Below the pieces are notes generated by a model, which worked only from the letters and a program-made list of their open reading frames with translations, had not been told where the DNA came from and searched no databases. DNA of 64,000 nucleotides from an uncultured Rhizobium sp. (GTDB taxonomy: Bacteria; Pseudomonadota; Alphaproteobacteria; Rhizobiales; Rhizobiaceae): contig CAMFIE010000007.1 of NCBI GenBank assembly GCA_945952315.1, positions 1-64,000 of the forward strand, in the 5' to 3' direction. Shown here one piece after another: positions 50,680 through 60,403 of this stretch (the first letter of the stretch is position 1; every line of letters starts with the position of its first letter). Both the position numbers and the translations under genes were made by a program.

Positions 50680-52749
50680 CTACCGTCCTTCTTTCCACCA
50701 GGTCGAAACGACGGCGGCAAGCAGAAGAAGCGCGCCGAGATAGCTGCCGAAAAGGGGAAGCGTCGAGACGCCCTTCAGCACGGTTTCGCCGCTCATCCGG
50801 ATCAGCAGACGCCCGTTGGCCTCCACCCGGCTGTCAGCCCGAACCGGCAGAATATCGGGCAGGCTTATGCCGTTGCCTTGCGACAGGCGCTTCACCACGC
50901 CGCCCGTGGCATCGGCGACCGGGCGCAGGATGTCTTCGGTCGAAACCATTGCCTTGAATTCTGGCGCATCGGCGGCCCCCACATGCACCAGTGTTGAAAG
51001 GTCACCGTTCTTCGCTTCGAACAGGCCGGTTTCCGCCACCTCCGCTTCGGCGCGGAAAAGGCCGGGCTCGGTCTTTTTCAGCGTCAGGGATGTGGTCTTG
51101 CCGGAGGGTGAGGCAAGCGTGAGGGCACCCGGATCATCCCCCAGCGTCTGGCGGGTGATGGTGATGATCCGGCCTGAGGCGGTCGCCGTCAGCGCCTCTT
51201 CCTCAAGGTCCGGGTCCTTCATCAGCCAGTGGGCGATGCGGCGATAAAGGGCGGCATGCGGGCCGCCGCCTTCGAAATTGCGCGCCCAGAGCCAGCCCTG
51301 ATCGGACAAAAGCATGGCGACGCGGCCCTGACCGGCACGGTTCAGCACCAGAAGCGGCCGCTTGTCCGGCCCCTCCATGACCACCTGTCCCTGTGGTGGC
51401 TCCACGCCAATGCTGCGGAACCAGCGCCCCCATTGCGGCGGCTCGGTATTGCCGCCTTCCAGCCCACGGGTGACCGGATGTTTCTGGCCTTCCTCGGAGA
51501 TCCGCGGGTAGAAGCCTTTCTGGATGATCATGCCATCGGGCGCGGCGGGCAGAACCGCTTGCAGCGGCGTAAGCGCAATCGAATCCTCGCCCGCATGTTC
51601 CGGACCCGCGGCAATCAGCAACGCGCCGCCGCGCTCCACATACTGGGCGATGTTGTCATAATAGAGCAGCGGCAGCACGCCGCGATGCTGGTAGCGGTCG
51701 AAGATGATCAGATCGAACTGGTTGATCTTGTCGACGAACAGTTCCTGCGTGGGAAAGGCGATGAGCGACAGCTCGTTGATCGGCGTTCCGTCCTGTTTCT
51801 GCGGCGGGCGCAGGATGGTGAAATGCACGAGGTCAACGGCGGCATCGGATTTCAGCAGGTTGCGCCAGGTGCGCTCGCCCGCATGCGGTTCACCTGAGAC
51901 GAGCAGCACCCGCATGTTCTCGCGAATGCCCTCGATCAGCCGGATCGCCCGGTTGTTCGTCCCGGTGATTTCACCGGCAAGCGGTGCGGCGGAGAGTTCC
52001 ACCACATTGCTGCCCGCTCGGCCGATCTCGAAGCGGAAGGGCGTCGGTTCGCCCGGCACCGCCTTCAGAACGGCCGCATCCGCACCGTTTACCCGCACGC
52101 CCACATCCACCGGGCCTGACCCGGTGCCCCCATCCTCCACCACGCGGAAGAGAAGCTCCACTTCCTTGCCCTTGAGACCAAAGCGGGGCGCATTGAGGAT
52201 TTCGATCCGCCGGTCCGTCTCGCCCGGTTTGCCGGTGATGAGGCTGGAAACCGGGGCAGGGAAACCGCGTGGCCTGCCGGTTTTCGGCGCATCATGCACC
52301 TGACCGTCTGAGAGCAGGATTGCTCCGCCGATCCGGCCGGGTGGCACATCCGCCACCGCATCCGCAAGGCTTGCGAAAGCGCGGGTGGAGGGCGTGTCGG
52401 ATGCGGCATCGTCCTTCAGCTCGACGAAGCGGGGCTCGATGCCCGGAATGGCTGCAAGCCGCGCCTTCAAGGCCTCTTCCGCCCTGTCGGTCATCGCCTT
52501 GCGGTCCGGCAACTGCTGGCTCTGGCTGCGGTCAACGATCACGGGCACGACAGTGGAAAGGGGTTCGCGCTCTTCCTGCCGGAGCACCGGATTGAGGAGC
52601 GCAAGGATCAGCGCCGCACACGCAACCAGACGGAAGAGCGCGCCATTCAACCCACGCGCAAGACCATAGGCCGCGATGCCGAGCAGCATCAGGGCGGCAA
52701 ACCCGATCAATGGCAGCGAAAACAGCGGCTGGAACGAGATATCCATCAT
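50680..52749 (-). CDS. large membrane protein with glutamine-amidotransferase-like domain, fourth gene of the MoxR operon
   Basis: A 689-residue protein. Two or three hydrophobic helices occur at the N terminus (about residues 8-55), and one near the C terminus (LPLFGSYLGALLLLAAVVST). Between, an early domain looks VWA-like (VVPVIVDRSQSQQLPDRKAM), and the central part (about residues 280-480) has a DJ-1/GATase-like fold (DLIIFDRYQHRGVLPLLYYD, ERGGALLIAAGPEHAGEDSI). No complete catalytic triad can be confirmed. Its start overlaps the BatA-like stop by 4 bp. Probable envelope-acting partner of MoxR. Confidence 0.8.
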   Translation of the reverse strand: MMDISFQPLFSLPLIGFAALMLLGIAAYGLARGLNGALFRLVACAALILALLNPVLRQEEREPLSTVVPVIVDRSQSQQLPDRKAMTDRAEEALKARLAAIPGIEPRFVELKDDAASDTPSTRAFASLADAVADVPPGRIGGAILLSDGQVHDAPKTGRPRGFPAPVSSLITGKPGETDRRIEILNAPRFGLKGKEVELLFRVVEDGGTGSGPVDVGVRVNGADAAVLKAVPGEPTPFRFEIGRAGSNVVELSAAPLAGEITGTNNRAIRLIEGIRENMRVLLVSGEPHAGERTWRNLLKSDAAVDLVHFTILRPPQKQDGTPINELSLIAFPTQELFVDKINQFDLIIFDRYQHRGVLPLLYYDNIAQYVERGGALLIAAGPEHAGEDSIALTPLQAVLPAAPDGMIIQKGFYPRISEEGQKHPVTRGLEGGNTEPPQWGRWFRSIGVEPPQGQVVMEGPDKRPLLVLNRAGQGRVAMLLSDQGWLWARNFEGGGPHAALYRRIAHWLMKDPDLEEEALTATASGRIITITRQTLGDDPGALTLASPSGKTTSLTLKKTEPGLFRAEAEVAETGLFEAKNGDLSTLVHVGAADAPEFKAMVSTEDILRPVADATGGVVKRLSQGNGISLPDILPVRADSRVEANGRLLIRMSGETVLKGVSTLPLFGSYLGALLLLAAVVSTWWKEGR

Positions 52750-55541
52750 TGCCCCAGCCTTTCCAGAAGTGCTGGAACATGCACCTGATCGCCCTTGTAG
52801 TTGCCGGTCAGCATATACATCATGATGTTGACGCCGGTGCGGTAGGCATGTTCGCGCTGGGTTTCATCCGGCGGCACGGTGGGCAGAAGCGGTGTTCCGG
52901 TTTCATCGATCGCCCATGCGCCCGCCAGATCATTGGCGGTGATCAGGATCGGCGAGACGCCATCGGCGGAAACGGGGGCGGCATCGCTCGTGCGGTTCGT
53001 GCCCTGTCCCGCTTCCACCCAGAGCGGCCCACCCGCATAGCGCCCCGGGAAATCGGTCATCAGATAGAAGGAGCGGGTGAGCACATGGCCGCGCGGCACC
53101 GGCTCCAGCGGTGGAACATCGAGATCGGCAAGGATCTGCCGCAGCCGCTCGCCATTCGGCGTCACGGCGTCGCCGGTCAGGCCCTGTTCGCTCTGGTCGC
53201 GGGTGTCGAACAGCACCGTACCGCCGGAGCGCATGTAGGCGCCGATGCGGCTGATCGCCTTCTGGTCAGGCATCGGAGCCGCAGCGCTTACCGGCCAGTA
53301 GATCAGCGGAAAGACGGAAAGCTCGTCTTTTGCAAGATCAACGCCCTGCGGTGCGCCGGGCTCCAGCGCCGTGCGATAGGTCAGAAACTCGGTGAGGCCA
53401 TAAAGACCGGCCCGGGAAATGTCGTCCACCGTCTGCTCGCCCGTCATCACATAGGCGAGATGGGTCGTATCGAGCCGCTGCAGCAGCAGGTCGTCGCCGG
53501 GCTTGCCGTCTTCGGCCAGAAGCGGTCGGGCATCGAGGGCAAGGGTCAAGACGAGGGCCGTGGCCAGCAGCACGGCGGTGACCTGTCGCAACCGGGCGAA
53601 AAGCCCGTTCAGCCAAAGCACGGCCAGCCCGTCGAGAAGAAGGAGGACCACGCCGAGTGCGAGAAGGATCGGGGTGAGATCCACCGGCTTTTCACCAAGG
53701 ATCGACTGTCGGCTGATGGTCACGCCTGCGGGCACGGCGCTGTTCAGCGGTTGAAGCGTCGAACCGGGGGGCAGAAGATTGTGGGCCACATAGCCATCCT
53801 CGCTGCCGTAAAGGCCGGGCGGATGGGCAAGCGTGGCGATGCCGGAGCCATCGCGGGCCGGGTTGAGCGGCTGGGCGGCCCCGGACGGGGCAACCAGCAC
53901 GCCATCAGCGCCGAGCAGGCGATAGGGCGGCAGCGGCTCGGCCTTGCCATTGCCTGCCGCATTCACGGTGGCATGCGAAAGCTGCACCAGTTGCCGCAGC
54001 AACTCGACGAAATGACCGGAAAGCGGCAGGTCGGACCAGCTCGGCTCGGCGCTCACATGGAAAAGCACGATCTCGCCCCGTCCCGTTTCCCGCCTCGTGA
54101 TCAGCGGTGTTCCGTCCTCAAGGCTGGCGAGTGTCTGCGCGGCAAGATCGGGCGAGGGTTCGGCGAGCACCTGTCTGCGGATATGCACATCCGTTGGCTG
54201 ATCGAGCCCGGCAAAGGGCCCATCCTGCGGCAATGGCGCCAGCATCTGCGGCTCGCTCCACGAGAGAACGCCGCCCAGCGCGCGTTCCCCCTGCCGCAGC
54301 GGCACGGTCGCGAAGGGATCACTGGCGCTTGCGGCGGCCAGCTGCGGACCGGCGAAGCGGATGAGGGTTCCGCCACCTTCCACCCAGCCCTTCAGGGCCG
54401 TCACCGCATCCGGCGGCATCTTGCCGATATCGGCCATGATGATCGCCGATGGTTTGGCGGCAAGCAGTTCGGTGACCGCCTTGTCGAGGGCTGCGTCCTT
54501 TGGCTCGTAGAGATCGGCAAAGGGCGAAAGCGCCCGGCGGATGTAATAGACCGGAGACAGAAGCGGCCGCTCGCTCTTGTCCGCATCGCCGCCGATCAGG
54601 CCGACCCGGCGGCGTTTCGCCCCTTCGTCGAGCAGATGGACGGAACCGGCATTGGCAAGCGCGCCGACGCTGATGCGGGCAAATTCGTTGCGCAGCTCCA
54701 GCGGTGCGGGAAGGATCGCCTTTGCCTGCCGCTCGCCGCCCGAAAACCGGATGACGTCGCTTGCGATCGAACGGCCCTGCCGGTCATAGGCGGTGACCGG
54801 AAGTTCAAGCGGCATGGTCGACAGGCGCGACGCGGTGACTTCCGTACCGGCTGTGAGATTGCGCACCGCCGTTACCGCGACTGCCGCTTCGTCCTTGCCG
54901 GTAATCAGCCGGATTTCGGAAGGTCCAAGCGCCGAAAGCGTGGCAAGCGTTGCATCCTTTTCGCCCGTGCCGATCCCGTCGGTCAGATAGGCAAGTGTGC
55001 CCGGCCGGGTGGAACCCAGCCCTTCGGCAAGCACCGTTTTCAGAGTCGCGCGGTTCGCCGGAACCGGCTCCACCTTCGCCGCCGTCAGTTGTGCACGCGC
55101 TTCCGCCACTGCCTGCGGTGTGGCGTCCGGACGGTCTGAGGCGGTCAGGACCAGCGAAACCGGCAGGTTTGCCGCCTCTGCCTCGTCCAGCAATTGTCCG
55201 GCAGCCGAGAGCCGCTCCGGCCAGTCATTGGCGGCCGCCCAGCTGTTGTCGACCACCAGCAGCAGAGGTCCGGCGGTCGAAAGCCCGGCCTGTTTCGGGT
55301 TCAGCACCGGCCCGGCCATCGCAAGCACGATGGTTGCGGCCAGAAGCATGCGCAGAAGGGTCAGCCACCAGGGGCTTTGCGCCGGTGTTTCTTCGCGCCT
55401 CAGGATTTTCGCGAGAATGGCCAGCGGCGGAAACACTTCCACCATCGGCTTTGGCGGTGTGAGCTTCAGCAGATACCAGATCAACGGCAGGGCGAGCAGC
55501 GCCGCAAGCACCAGCGGAGAGGCAAAACCGAGCGCGCTCAT
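52746..55541 (-). CDS. BatA-like / DUF4159 membrane protein, third gene of the MoxR operon
   Basis: A 931-residue membrane protein. The N terminus (FASPLVLAALLALPLIWYLL, then WWLTLLRMLLAATIVLAMAG) is the aerotolerance-regulator BatA N-terminal module, and a VWA-like segment follows (GPLLLVVDNSWAAANDWPER). A helix pair lies near residues 620-675, and DUF4159 occupies about residues 700-920 (FPLIYWPVSAAAPMPDQKAI, SGGTVLFDTRDQ). The combination is a large fusion of modules usually in separate proteins. It overlaps both neighbours by 4 bp, so it is translationally coupled between DUF58 and the 689-residue protein. Confidence 0.85.
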   Translation of the reverse strand: MSALGFASPLVLAALLALPLIWYLLKLTPPKPMVEVFPPLAILAKILRREETPAQSPWWLTLLRMLLAATIVLAMAGPVLNPKQAGLSTAGPLLLVVDNSWAAANDWPERLSAAGQLLDEAEAANLPVSLVLTASDRPDATPQAVAEARAQLTAAKVEPVPANRATLKTVLAEGLGSTRPGTLAYLTDGIGTGEKDATLATLSALGPSEIRLITGKDEAAVAVTAVRNLTAGTEVTASRLSTMPLELPVTAYDRQGRSIASDVIRFSGGERQAKAILPAPLELRNEFARISVGALANAGSVHLLDEGAKRRRVGLIGGDADKSERPLLSPVYYIRRALSPFADLYEPKDAALDKAVTELLAAKPSAIIMADIGKMPPDAVTALKGWVEGGGTLIRFAGPQLAAASASDPFATVPLRQGERALGGVLSWSEPQMLAPLPQDGPFAGLDQPTDVHIRRQVLAEPSPDLAAQTLASLEDGTPLITRRETGRGEIVLFHVSAEPSWSDLPLSGHFVELLRQLVQLSHATVNAAGNGKAEPLPPYRLLGADGVLVAPSGAAQPLNPARDGSGIATLAHPPGLYGSEDGYVAHNLLPPGSTLQPLNSAVPAGVTISRQSILGEKPVDLTPILLALGVVLLLLDGLAVLWLNGLFARLRQVTAVLLATALVLTLALDARPLLAEDGKPGDDLLLQRLDTTHLAYVMTGEQTVDDISRAGLYGLTEFLTYRTALEPGAPQGVDLAKDELSVFPLIYWPVSAAAPMPDQKAISRIGAYMRSGGTVLFDTRDQSEQGLTGDAVTPNGERLRQILADLDVPPLEPVPRGHVLTRSFYLMTDFPGRYAGGPLWVEAGQGTNRTSDAAPVSADGVSPILITANDLAGAWAIDETGTPLLPTVPPDETQREHAYRTGVNIMMYMLTGNYKGDQVHVPALLERLGQ

Positions 55542-56473
55542 CGTCCACCTCCCGCCTGCCGGTAGCCGGAACCGGCCGAAAGCGTGTTGTAAAGCGCCAT
55601 CAGCGGCTCCGAAGCCGGGCGATCCGTCTGGTGGATGATATGGTGCCAGCCCATCTGCCGCAGGCGCTCGCCGAGATAGGATCGCCGGGCCTGATAGGCG
55701 GTGCGATAGTCTTCGCCGAGCGTTTCTGCCCGCCCGGCAGTCAGCCGTGCGCCGCTTTCCGGATCGACAAATTCCGTGCGGCCCGCATAGGGAAAAAGCG
55801 CCTCGGCGGGATCGGCCACTTCCACCGCATGGCCGCGGATGCCGCGATCGGCAAGCGGTTTCAGCCGGGCGAGGATCAGGTCCGGATCATCGAGGAAATC
55901 GGAAATCAGCACCAGATCGGCGGCGGTGCGCATGCCGTTCGGCTCGGGCAGGCCCGGCAGATCGCCCTCGACCATCAGCGCCTGCGCCAGCCGCTCGGCG
56001 GCATGGCGGGAGGCGAGCGGTTGCAGGAGGCCGGGCAGACCGATCCGTTCGCCGGAGCGCGCGAGAATATCGGCAATCGCCAGCATCAGCAGCAGCGCGC
56101 GGCTTTCCTTCGACACCATGGCGGTGCGGGACTTGTAGCGCATCGAGGCGGAAAGGTCGGCATGCAGCCAGATCGTGTGTGCCGCCTCCCATTCCCGGTC
56201 TCGCACATAGGTATGGTCATCGCGGGCCGAGCGCCGCCAGTCGATGCGCGACAGGCTTTCGCCTTCCGCATAGGGCCGAAACTGCCAGAAGTTTTCGCCG
56301 ATGCCGCGTTTGCGGCGGCCATGCCAGCCGGAAATCACGGTATTGGCAATGCGGCGGGCCTCGACCAGGCAATCGGGCATAAGGGCGGCCCGCTGGCGGG
56401 CGCGCATCAGCGCATCGCGGGGCGATACGGGGCCGGTTGTCTCGCCGATAAGCGCCAAGGCCTGACCTTTCAA
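55538..56473 (-). CDS. DUF58 protein, second gene of the MoxR operon
   Basis: A 311-residue DUF58 protein, a VWA-fold relative. It carries GWHGRRKRGIGENFWQFRPY and GESLSRIDWRRSARDDHTYV, then a VWA-like core (IWLHADLSASMRYKS, with a MIDAS-like DxSxS pattern) and LVLISDFLDDPD. The protein is soluble and follows the MoxR ATPase, overlapping it by 4 bp (and overlapping the BatA-like gene by 4 bp). DUF58 proteins are the usual partners and substrates of MoxR ATPases. Confidence 0.9.
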   Translation of the reverse strand: MKGQALALIGETTGPVSPRDALMRARQRAALMPDCLVEARRIANTVISGWHGRRKRGIGENFWQFRPYAEGESLSRIDWRRSARDDHTYVRDREWEAAHTIWLHADLSASMRYKSRTAMVSKESRALLLMLAIADILARSGERIGLPGLLQPLASRHAAERLAQALMVEGDLPGLPEPNGMRTAADLVLISDFLDDPDLILARLKPLADRGIRGHAVEVADPAEALFPYAGRTEFVDPESGARLTAGRAETLGEDYRTAYQARRSYLGERLRQMGWHHIIHQTDRPASEPLMALYNTLSAGSGYRQAGGGR

Positions 56474-57477
56474 AGTTCCGCGGAAAGGGCCGCAATCACC
56501 TGCTGCACGCTCACGCCTTCGGCGCGTGCGGCAAAGGTGAGCGCCATGCGGTGCTGGAGAACCGGGCCTGCGAGCGCGCGGATATCCTCGACCGACGGGG
56601 CAAGCCTGCCGTCATAAAGCGCACGGGCCCGGGCGCAGAGCATCAGCGCCTGGCCTGCACGCGGTCCCGGACCCCAGGCCACATGCCGGGCCATGCCGGT
56701 TGCGCCGTCTTCCGGACGGGCAGAGCGCACGAGCTTCAGGATGGCATTCACCACGCTTTCGCTTACCGGCATCTGCCGGATGAGACGCTGGATTTCCGTG
56801 AGCCGGGCGGCATCGATCACTGCTGCCGCTTCTGCCTCCCCGAGCTTCGTGGTCTCGATCAGGATGCGCCGCTCGTCGGCCTCGTCCGGATAGCCGATAT
56901 CCACCTGCATCAAAAAGCGGTCAAGCTGGGCTTCGGGCAGCGGATAGGTGCCTTCCTGCTCCAGCGGGTTCTGGGTGGCGAGCACATGGAAAGGCGAGGG
57001 CAGGTTCAGCCTGCGACCGGCTACTGACACATGATATTCCTGCATGGATTGCAGCAGGGCCGATTGCGTGCGCGGCGAGGCGCGGTTGATTTCATCGGCC
57101 ATCAGTAGCTGGGTGAAGACCGGGCCTTCGATGAAACGGAAGGAACGGCGTCCATCCGCATCCTGCTCCAGCACTTCGGAGCCGAGAATATCCGAAGGCA
57201 TCAGGTCCGGCGTGAACTGCACGCGGGCGGAATGAAGTCCAAGCGCGGTGCCAAGGGTGGTGACAAGCTTGGTTTTCGCAAGCCCCGGCACGCCGACAAG
57301 CAGGGCATGGCCGCCGGACAAGAGGGCGACAAGCGTGTTTTCCACCGCCTTTTCCTGGCCGAAGATCACCTTGCCCACTTCCGCGCGGATGCGGGCTATA
57401 TCGGCAAGCGCCCGTTCGGCCATTGCCACCATCTGATCGTCGCTGAGGGTGGTTTCGGCTGTGGTCATGGCATCCAT
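56470..57477 (-). CDS. MoxR family AAA+ ATPase, first gene of the operon
   Basis: A 335-residue MoxR-type AAA+ chaperone. Walker A is GVPGLAKT (near residue 60), Walker B is LLMADEINRASP, sensor 1 includes HVLATQNPLEQEGTYPLPEA, and QLDRFLMQ carries the following Arg. It is thought to remodel the VWA-type proteins encoded downstream. ATG 57477 is preferred over the longer frame because AGGAG lies seven bases upstream. It is divergent from DUF1285 with ~140 bp between. The four genes are joined by 4-bp overlaps. I recall an operon of this composition being linked to cell-envelope integrity in Rhizobium leguminosarum. Confidence 0.92.
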   Translation of the reverse strand: MDAMTTAETTLSDDQMVAMAERALADIARIRAEVGKVIFGQEKAVENTLVALLSGGHALLVGVPGLAKTKLVTTLGTALGLHSARVQFTPDLMPSDILGSEVLEQDADGRRSFRFIEGPVFTQLLMADEINRASPRTQSALLQSMQEYHVSVAGRRLNLPSPFHVLATQNPLEQEGTYPLPEAQLDRFLMQVDIGYPDEADERRILIETTKLGEAEAAAVIDAARLTEIQRLIRQMPVSESVVNAILKLVRSARPEDGATGMARHVAWGPGPRAGQALMLCARARALYDGRLAPSVEDIRALAGPVLQHRMALTFAARAEGVSVQQVIAALSAEL

Positions 57478-57618
57478 ATCCGTCTCCTGCGACCGGCTGG
57501 CGGGCGAATCGCCTGCATGCCGGGACTTTTCCGTTTTTCGGCTTATATCAACTTGATGGCTGACAAGCTGCAATCAAATGACTATCTGGAAGTCATAGAA
57601 ATGAACCGGGACCACATC

Positions 57619-58257
57619 ATGGCAGAGGGCAAAGAGGCGACAGGCGCAATCTCGGCATCCGCGGATGCGGCGGGGCTCGCAGCGCTCATCCAGCGTGCGG
57701 CTGCCGACAAGAATGCGGGCAAGGATGGCCTGCCGCCCGTCGAGCGCTGGAACCCGCCCTTCTGCGGTGATCTCGACATGGAAATCCGCGCCGATGGCAC
57801 CTGGTTCTATCTCGGCACCCCGATTGGGCGCGCACCGCTGGTCAGACTGTTTTCCACGGTTCTGAGGAAGGACGAGGACGGCAAGACCTATCTCGTCACG
57901 CCGGTGGAAAAGGTGGGCATAAGGGTGGTCGATGCGCCTTTCGTGGCCGTCGAGATGCAGCGCACCGAGGAAGACGCCGGACCGCTTCTGACCTTCCGCA
58001 CCAATGTCGGCGATGTGGTCACTGCTGGCCCGGATCACCCGCTGCGCTTCGTCATTCATGGTGAAAACCGCGAGCTGAAGCCCTATCTGCATGTGCGCGG
58101 CCGGCTGGAGGCGCTTGTCTCCCGGGCGGTGATGTATGATCTGGTAGACCTCGGCGAAGTGGTGGATCTGGAGGGCACCGCCTGGTTTGCGATCCGCTCC
58201 GGCGGCGCGGTCTTTCCGGTCATGCCGGAGGCGGAGCTCTCCGCCCTTGCAGGTTGA
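57619..58257 (+). CDS. DUF1285 protein
   Basis: A 212-residue protein of family DUF1285. The strings PPVERWNPPFCGDLDMEIRA, DGTWFYLGTPIGRAPLVRLF and YLVTPVEKVGIRVVDAPFVA are characteristic. The function is unknown. ATG 57619 with GGGA eight bases upstream is chosen; ATG 57601 is an alternative. It is followed six bases later by the Nudix gene and then by cca in one operon, an arrangement seen in rhizobia. Confidence 0.88.
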   Translation: MAEGKEATGAISASADAAGLAALIQRAAADKNAGKDGLPPVERWNPPFCGDLDMEIRADGTWFYLGTPIGRAPLVRLFSTVLRKDEDGKTYLVTPVEKVGIRVVDAPFVAVEMQRTEEDAGPLLTFRTNVGDVVTAGPDHPLRFVIHGENRELKPYLHVRGRLEALVSRAVMYDLVDLGEVVDLEGTAWFAIRSGGAVFPVMPEAELSALAG

Positions 58258-58263
58258 TCCGGA

Positions 58264-58902
58264 ATGACCACCGAAACCCTTGCATTTTCCGCAGCCGATT
58301 TTCGTCACCGGGCCATGAACCAGTCCGGCGGACCGGTGCATCTGGCCTGGCGCGATCACGGCGATCATCTCTTGAACCCGGATGCGATCCTGCATGTGGA
58401 GGGTCTTTCGCTGCGCGATGCGGCGGTGCTGGTTCCCGTGATCGATGATCCGGACGGCGCCAAGGTGCTGCTGACCCAGCGCACCCGCACGCTGCGCAAG
58501 CATTCCGGCCAGATTGCCTTTCCGGGCGGCGCGATCGATGCCGAGGATGGCTCGCCGGAACAGGCCGCCCTTCGCGAGGCGGAGGAGGAAATCGGGCTTG
58601 CGCCCGGGCATGTGGAGCTGGTGGCGCGGCTTCCGGATTACTATGCCCAGACCGGATTTCGCATCACGCCGGTGCTATCCGTCGTGCGCCGGGGATTTGC
58701 GCTAAAGCTCAATCCGCATGAGGTCGAGCATGTCTTCGAGGTGCCGCTTGCCTTTCTGATGAACCCGGAAAACCACAGGCAGGAAAGCGGTGTGTGGCAG
58801 GGCATCGAGCGGCATTATTACCGCATGCCCTATCAGGACTGGATGATCTGGGGCATTACCGCAGGCATTCTGCGCACGCTTTATGAAAGGCTCTATGCAT
58901 GA
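58264..58902 (+). CDS. Nudix CoA pyrophosphatase-like protein
   Basis: A 212-residue Nudix hydrolase of the CoAse (NudL-like) group, splitting CoA or acyl-CoA to 3',5'-ADP and phosphopantetheine. The UPF0035 signature LLTQRTRTLRKHSGQIAFPG leads into the Nudix box GGAIDAEDGSPEQAALREAE followed by EEIG. It overlaps cca by 4 bp (ATGA). The substrate is assigned by family, not proven. Confidence 0.9.
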   Translation: MTTETLAFSAADFRHRAMNQSGGPVHLAWRDHGDHLLNPDAILHVEGLSLRDAAVLVPVIDDPDGAKVLLTQRTRTLRKHSGQIAFPGGAIDAEDGSPEQAALREAEEEIGLAPGHVELVARLPDYYAQTGFRITPVLSVVRRGFALKLNPHEVEHVFEVPLAFLMNPENHRQESGVWQGIERHYYRMPYQDWMIWGITAGILRTLYERLYA

Positions 58903-60143
58903 CCGGGATTTCGGTGGCCGACAGGGACTGGTTTCAGGCCGAGCCGCTCACGCGGGTGATGGCGCTTCTGAATGCAGATGGCGCTGAAACCCGTGTCGCG
59001 GGCGGTGCGGTGCGCAACAGCCTGATGAACCTTCCCGTTGCCGATATCGATCTTGCCACCACGCTTCTGCCGCAGGAAGTGATCGTGCGGGCCACGGAGG
59101 CGGGCATAAAGACCGTGCCGACCGGGATCGATCACGGCACGGTGACGCTGGTCGCCGATGGCGCGGTCTTCGAGGTCACGACGCTGCGCCGCGATGTGAA
59201 GTCCCACGGCCGCCATGCGGATGTGGCCTTCGGCAGCGACTGGCAGGAGGATGCCAACCGTCGCGATCTCACAATCAACGGGCTTTACGCGGACGGGCAG
59301 GGCCGGGTGATCGATCTCGTTGACGGGATCAGGGATATCGAAAGCGGCACGGTGCGTTTCATCGGCGATGCGGCGGCGCGGGTGGAGGAAGACTATCTGC
59401 GCATCCTGCGCTTCTTCCGCTTTTTCGCCCATTACGGAAAGTTCCGGCCCGATGCCGACGGTTTGCGCGCCTGCGCCCGCGCCAGGGACAAGCTCACCAC
59501 GCTTTCGGCCGAGCGGATCTGGTCGGAGCTGAAGAAGCTGCTCGCCGCGCCTGATCCGGGCCGGGCGCTCCTTTGGATGCGCCAGTCCGGCGTTCTGACC
59601 GTCGTGCTGCCGGAAAGCGAGAAATGGGGCATCGATGCCATTCCCGATCTGGTGGAAACCGGAAAGGCGCTTGGCTGGAAGCCCGACCCCATGCTGCGCC
59701 TTGCCGCAATCGTGCCGCCCGATGCCGAGCGGCTTTCCGCGATGGCGACACGGCTGCGTCTTTCGAAAAGCGAGACAGCCATGCTCGATGCCTTTGCCCG
59801 CGCCCCGGCAATTGCCGAGACCATGGCCGGAACGGCGCTGGACCGGCTGCTCTACCGCGAGGGCAAGGGCGGCATTGTCACGAAACTGAAGCTCACCGTG
59901 TCCGCCGCGCGGGTGGAGCCCGACGCCAGGCGCGACCTGATCGAGCGCAGCATGGCGCTTCAGGCGCTGCTGAAAAGGGCAGAAACCTTTGAAAAGCCGA
60001 CATTTCCCGTCACCGGTGCCGATCTCGTGGCACGTGGACTTGAGGCCGGGCCGGAGATTGGCGAAAAGCTGAAGGCGCTGGAAACGCTCTGGATCGACCG
60101 CAACTTTGCCCTCAGCCGGGACGAGCTGCTCGCCCGTCTCTGA
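58899..60143 (+). CDS. cca: CCA tRNA nucleotidyltransferase
   Basis: A 414-residue class II nucleotidyltransferase adding CCA to tRNA 3' ends (poly(A) polymerase head domain). The catalytic region has RVAGGAVRNSLMNLPVADID with the two metal Asp in DID, followed by HGTVTLVADGAVFEVTTLRR and RDLTINGLYAD; RVEEDYLRILRFFRF is the tRNA-binding motif, with a long helical tail. It is translationally coupled to the upstream Nudix gene. Since CCA-adding and poly(A) polymerases cannot be separated reliably by eye, the tRNA role is a family call. Confidence 0.93.
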   Translation: MTGISVADRDWFQAEPLTRVMALLNADGAETRVAGGAVRNSLMNLPVADIDLATTLLPQEVIVRATEAGIKTVPTGIDHGTVTLVADGAVFEVTTLRRDVKSHGRHADVAFGSDWQEDANRRDLTINGLYADGQGRVIDLVDGIRDIESGTVRFIGDAAARVEEDYLRILRFFRFFAHYGKFRPDADGLRACARARDKLTTLSAERIWSELKKLLAAPDPGRALLWMRQSGVLTVVLPESEKWGIDAIPDLVETGKALGWKPDPMLRLAAIVPPDAERLSAMATRLRLSKSETAMLDAFARAPAIAETMAGTALDRLLYREGKGGIVTKLKLTVSAARVEPDARRDLIERSMALQALLKRAETFEKPTFPVTGADLVARGLEAGPEIGEKLKALETLWIDRNFALSRDELLARL

Positions 60144-60172
60144 GTGGTTTGCTCACGGTCCGTATCTCGTGT

Positions 60173-60361
60173 TCAGGCAGCTTCTGCCTGCGCATCGCGG
60201 ATGCGCTCCTTGATGTGATCCACCATGCTTTCGCGGATCACGGTCTCGCCATGGGCGGATTTCATGTGATCAACGGCACGGCGCACCACTTCGGCATCTT
60301 CTGCCGCGCGCGTATGCCAATTGCAGCCGGGCACCAGCGTGCCGCATTCAAACAGACGCAT
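60173..60361 (-). CDS. small DUF1059 protein
   Basis: A 62-residue protein of the DUF1059 family (MRLFECGTLVPGCNWHTRAA, then a helix ending DHIKERIRDAQ). Two Cys and a His in CGTLVPGCNWH could bind a metal. AAGGAG lies seven bases before ATG 60361. It converges on cca and lies 42 bp downstream of another small gene on the same strand. Confidence 0.82.
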   Translation of the reverse strand: MRLFECGTLVPGCNWHTRAAEDAEVVRRAVDHMKSAHGETVIRESMVDHIKERIRDAQAEAA

Positions 60362-60403
60362 CTCGGTTCTCCTTCTGGCTGGCACGTCTATTGCAGGATT
60401 GTC

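Noticed and set aside
52710-55139. An 809-codon plus-strand frame opposite the BatA-like gene
   Set aside because: The opposite strand has coupled overlaps and recognisable domains; this frame has no domain and no start signal.
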